Assembly (NCBI RefSeq): GCF_003054325.1
Contig: NZ_QBKU01000011.1
Coordinates: 62,001-126,000, forward strand
DNA from: Sulfitobacter mediterraneus
GTDB lineage: Bacteria; Pseudomonadota; Alphaproteobacteria; Rhodobacterales; Rhodobacteraceae
Direction: 5' to 3'
DNA: 64,000 nt
The notes under the pieces were generated by a model. The model was given only the letters and a program-made list of their open reading frames with translations, did not search any database and was not told the origin of the DNA. Made by a program: the position numbers and the translations under genes. This document shows positions 62,700 through 64,000 of this stretch, one piece after another; within the stretch, counting starts at the first letter, position 1, and every line of letters begins with the position of its first letter.

Positions 62700-63797
62700 A
62701 TGGCAAACATCCTGAAAATCGAACATCTGTTCAAGAACTACGGGTCTGTCGAGATCCTCAAAGACATCAATGTGGAGATTGAGCAGGGCGATTTCCTTGT
62801 TCTGGTCGGCCCGTCCGGCTGTGGCAAATCCACCTTGCTCAATTGCATCGCAGGGCTTGAGCCGATCACCGGCGGATCGCTGCACATTGGCGGGCAGGAC
62901 ATGACTGCCGTCAGCCCCAAAGACCGTGACATTGCGATGGTGTTTCAGTCTTACGCGCTCTACCCCACGATGACGGTTGCCAAGAACATCACCTTTGGCA
63001 TGAAAGTGCGCGGCGTGGATCAAGCGACGCAGGACAAAAAGCTGGCCCATGTGGCGCAGCAATTGCAGATCGAGAACCTCCTCAAACGCAAGCCCGGCCA
63101 GCTTTCGGGTGGCCAACGACAGCGGGTCGCCATGGGCCGCGCCTTGGTCCGTGATCCCAAGCTGTTCTTGTTTGATGAGCCGCTTTCGAACCTCGACGCC
63201 AAACTGCGCGTCGAGATGCGCACAGAGATCAAGCAACTGCACCAACGGCTTGGGGCCTCCATGGTTTATGTGACCCACGACCAGATCGAAGCGATGACGC
63301 TGGCCACCAAAATCGTGGTGATGAAAGGCGGCGTGATCCAGCAGATCGGCACCCCGGCAGAGATCTACAATCGCCCCGCCAACCTTTTTGTCGCGGATTT
63401 TATGGGCAGCCCAGCGATGAACCTGATCCCGGCCAAGGCCCGCGCCAATGGCAGCGGCACGGACATCCAGATCGCGCAGGATCGCGGCGATCCGATCGTG
63501 TTGACCGACACCAAGAACCGCGATCTGCCCGAGGATGTCATCCTTGGCGTGCGCCCCGAAGACATTGGCGATGCAGCGATGCGGTCGGGCGCGCATATGC
63601 AGGAGGCCGAGTGCCTGATTGATATTGTGGAACCGGCGGGCGCAGACACCTATGCCGTGATGCAGCTTGGCGGCAAACATGTGACCGCACGGTTGCATTC
63701 GGAAACCAACGCCGCCCCCGGCAATGCCCAGCGCCTGGCCTTTGACCTTGGCAAAGTGTCATATTTCGCGCCGGACACCGGCCTGAGGCTGAATTGA
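62700..63797 (+). CDS. Sugar ABC transporter ATPase (UgpC/MalK type)
   Basis: A 365-residue MalK-type ATPase. The Walker A motif is LVGPSGCGKSTLL, the Q-loop is AMVFQSYALYPTMTVAKNI, the signature is LSGGQRQRVAMGRALV, and Walker B is LFLFDEPLSNLDAKLR, with switch His in VYVTHDQIEAMTL. The C-terminal OB-fold regulatory domain starts near residue 240 (ADFMGSPAMNLIPA) and includes ILGVRPEDIGDAA. It powers GtsBC; in some bacteria this subunit is shared among sugar transporters. It is the last gene of the operon. Confidence 0.93.
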   Translation: MANILKIEHLFKNYGSVEILKDINVEIEQGDFLVLVGPSGCGKSTLLNCIAGLEPITGGSLHIGGQDMTAVSPKDRDIAMVFQSYALYPTMTVAKNITFGMKVRGVDQATQDKKLAHVAQQLQIENLLKRKPGQLSGGQRQRVAMGRALVRDPKLFLFDEPLSNLDAKLRVEMRTEIKQLHQRLGASMVYVTHDQIEAMTLATKIVVMKGGVIQQIGTPAEIYNRPANLFVADFMGSPAMNLIPAKARANGSGTDIQIAQDRGDPIVLTDTKNRDLPEDVILGVRPEDIGDAAMRSGAHMQEAECLIDIVEPAGADTYAVMQLGGKHVTARLHSETNAAPGNAQRLAFDLGKVSYFAPDTGLRLN

Positions 63798-63811
63798 TGT
63801 GCAAGATGGAG

Positions 63812-63829
63812 GGCGGGCGGTGGCCCGCC
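63812..63829. terminator. Weak hairpin between the transporter operon and the convergent ArsR-type gene
   Basis: GGCGGGC-GGTG-GCCCGCC is a 7-base perfect stem ending at the stop codon of the converging gene. There is no T-run on either side, so an intrinsic terminator is uncertain. It is the only structure in the 31-base gap. Confidence 0.35.
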
Positions 63830-64000
63830 TAACAGCCCGTGCCTTGGCGCTCTAGCAAGGCCACAATTTCAGAGCAGTTTTTGATCTGCCCGCCGCAACA
63901 ATCGGCAATCAGGAACTGCACAAGCGCATTCACACTGGCCAGATTGGCCGAATAATGGATCTCGCGCTGATGCCGGGTCGCGGCCAAGACCCCTGCCCGC
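63829..64000 (-). CDS. ArsR-family regulator (C-terminal part; 5' end outside the window)
   Basis: The last 57 codons of a minus-strand gene enter from the right edge, ending TGC TGT-type codons and TAG. The readable tail is RHQREIHYSANLASVNALVQ, then FLIADCCGGQIKNC and finally GTGC. The phrase IHYSANLASVNALVQFL followed by DCC-G-Q and a third Cys closely resembles the tail of ArsR/SmtB-type repressors with Cys-rich C-termini. Arsenic or another thiophilic metal is the likely effector. The DNA-binding domain is outside the window, so the call is tentative. Confidence 0.6.
   Translation of the reverse strand, partial: RAGVLAATRHQREIHYSANLASVNALVQFLIADCCGGQIKNCSEIVALLERQGTGC

Noticed and set aside
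62634..63698. Minus-strand ORF of 354 codons opposite the UgpC-like ATPase gene
   Set aside because: Antisense shadow of a gene with intact Walker A, signature and Walker B motifs. The His-rich translation matches no family I know.

Overview
The window looks like a chromosomal segment of a marine Roseobacter-group (Rhodobacterales) alphaproteobacterium. Reasons are the GC-rich codon use, the dnaG-rpoD order, the soxBDAG sarcosine oxidase operon, a nosRZDFYLX cluster with a Tat-exported NosZ and terminal nosX, and many families typical of that group (BKACE, DUF983, GFA, LIV-type ABC transporters). Genus assignment is inference. Genes are packed, often with 4-base ATGA overlaps. I saw no tRNA or rRNA gene, CRISPR array, insertion sequence or prophage. 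Only one gap (11705-12053) exceeds 300 bases.

Layout. 1-3063: the 5' part of rpoD, dnaG and a small secreted protein. 3117-8184: sarcosine oxidase soxBDAG. 8297-11704: a PEP-mutase-fold protein coupled to ada, then glutamate dehydrogenase. 12054-14598: a three-gene TadG/TadE/TadE module. 14595-17212: an ECF sigma locus with a putative anti-sigma factor, a CnrX/Spy-like periplasmic sensor and a five-EF-hand secreted protein. 17411-21864: DUF983, Nudix, ACT and EamA proteins, then a fatty-acid desaturase divergent from an XRE regulator. 21861-26486: a carnitine catabolic operon (BKACE, lipocalin lipoprotein, carnitine dehydrogenase-thioesterase fusion, SDR) with a divergent GlxA-type regulator. 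26504-33478: aldo/keto reductase, MFS transporter, metG and a chemoreceptor. 33650-36875: divergent oxyR/katG. 37022-39067: a DgcA-like demethylase. 39071-47764: the nitrous oxide reductase cluster with a perfect FNR/Dnr-type box upstream of nosR. 47876-54253: a LIV-type ABC transporter plus alpha/beta hydrolase, with a divergent PAS-LuxR regulator. 54341-57213: GFA protein, M20 amidohydrolase and a creatinase-like M24 protein. 57219-63797: a GltR/GtrS-like two-component system beside a gtsABCD-type glucose/mannose ABC transporter. 63829-64000: the end of an ArsR-type regulator.

Together the genes suggest a heterotroph that uses methylated-nitrogen osmolytes and glucose, handles peroxide through OxyR/KatG, and can respire N2O when oxygen is low. 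Carnitine would go to glycine betaine, and dimethylglycine and sarcosine would be demethylated. The first demethylation step (betaine to dimethylglycine) is not in the window.

The least-explained elements are the cnr-like ECF locus with its EF-hand protein, the lipocalin inside the carnitine operon, the transporter/hydrolase/PAS-LuxR unit, a helically phased TGTAAC repeat array upstream of gtsA, and four GANTC sites within 55 bases upstream of rpoD.
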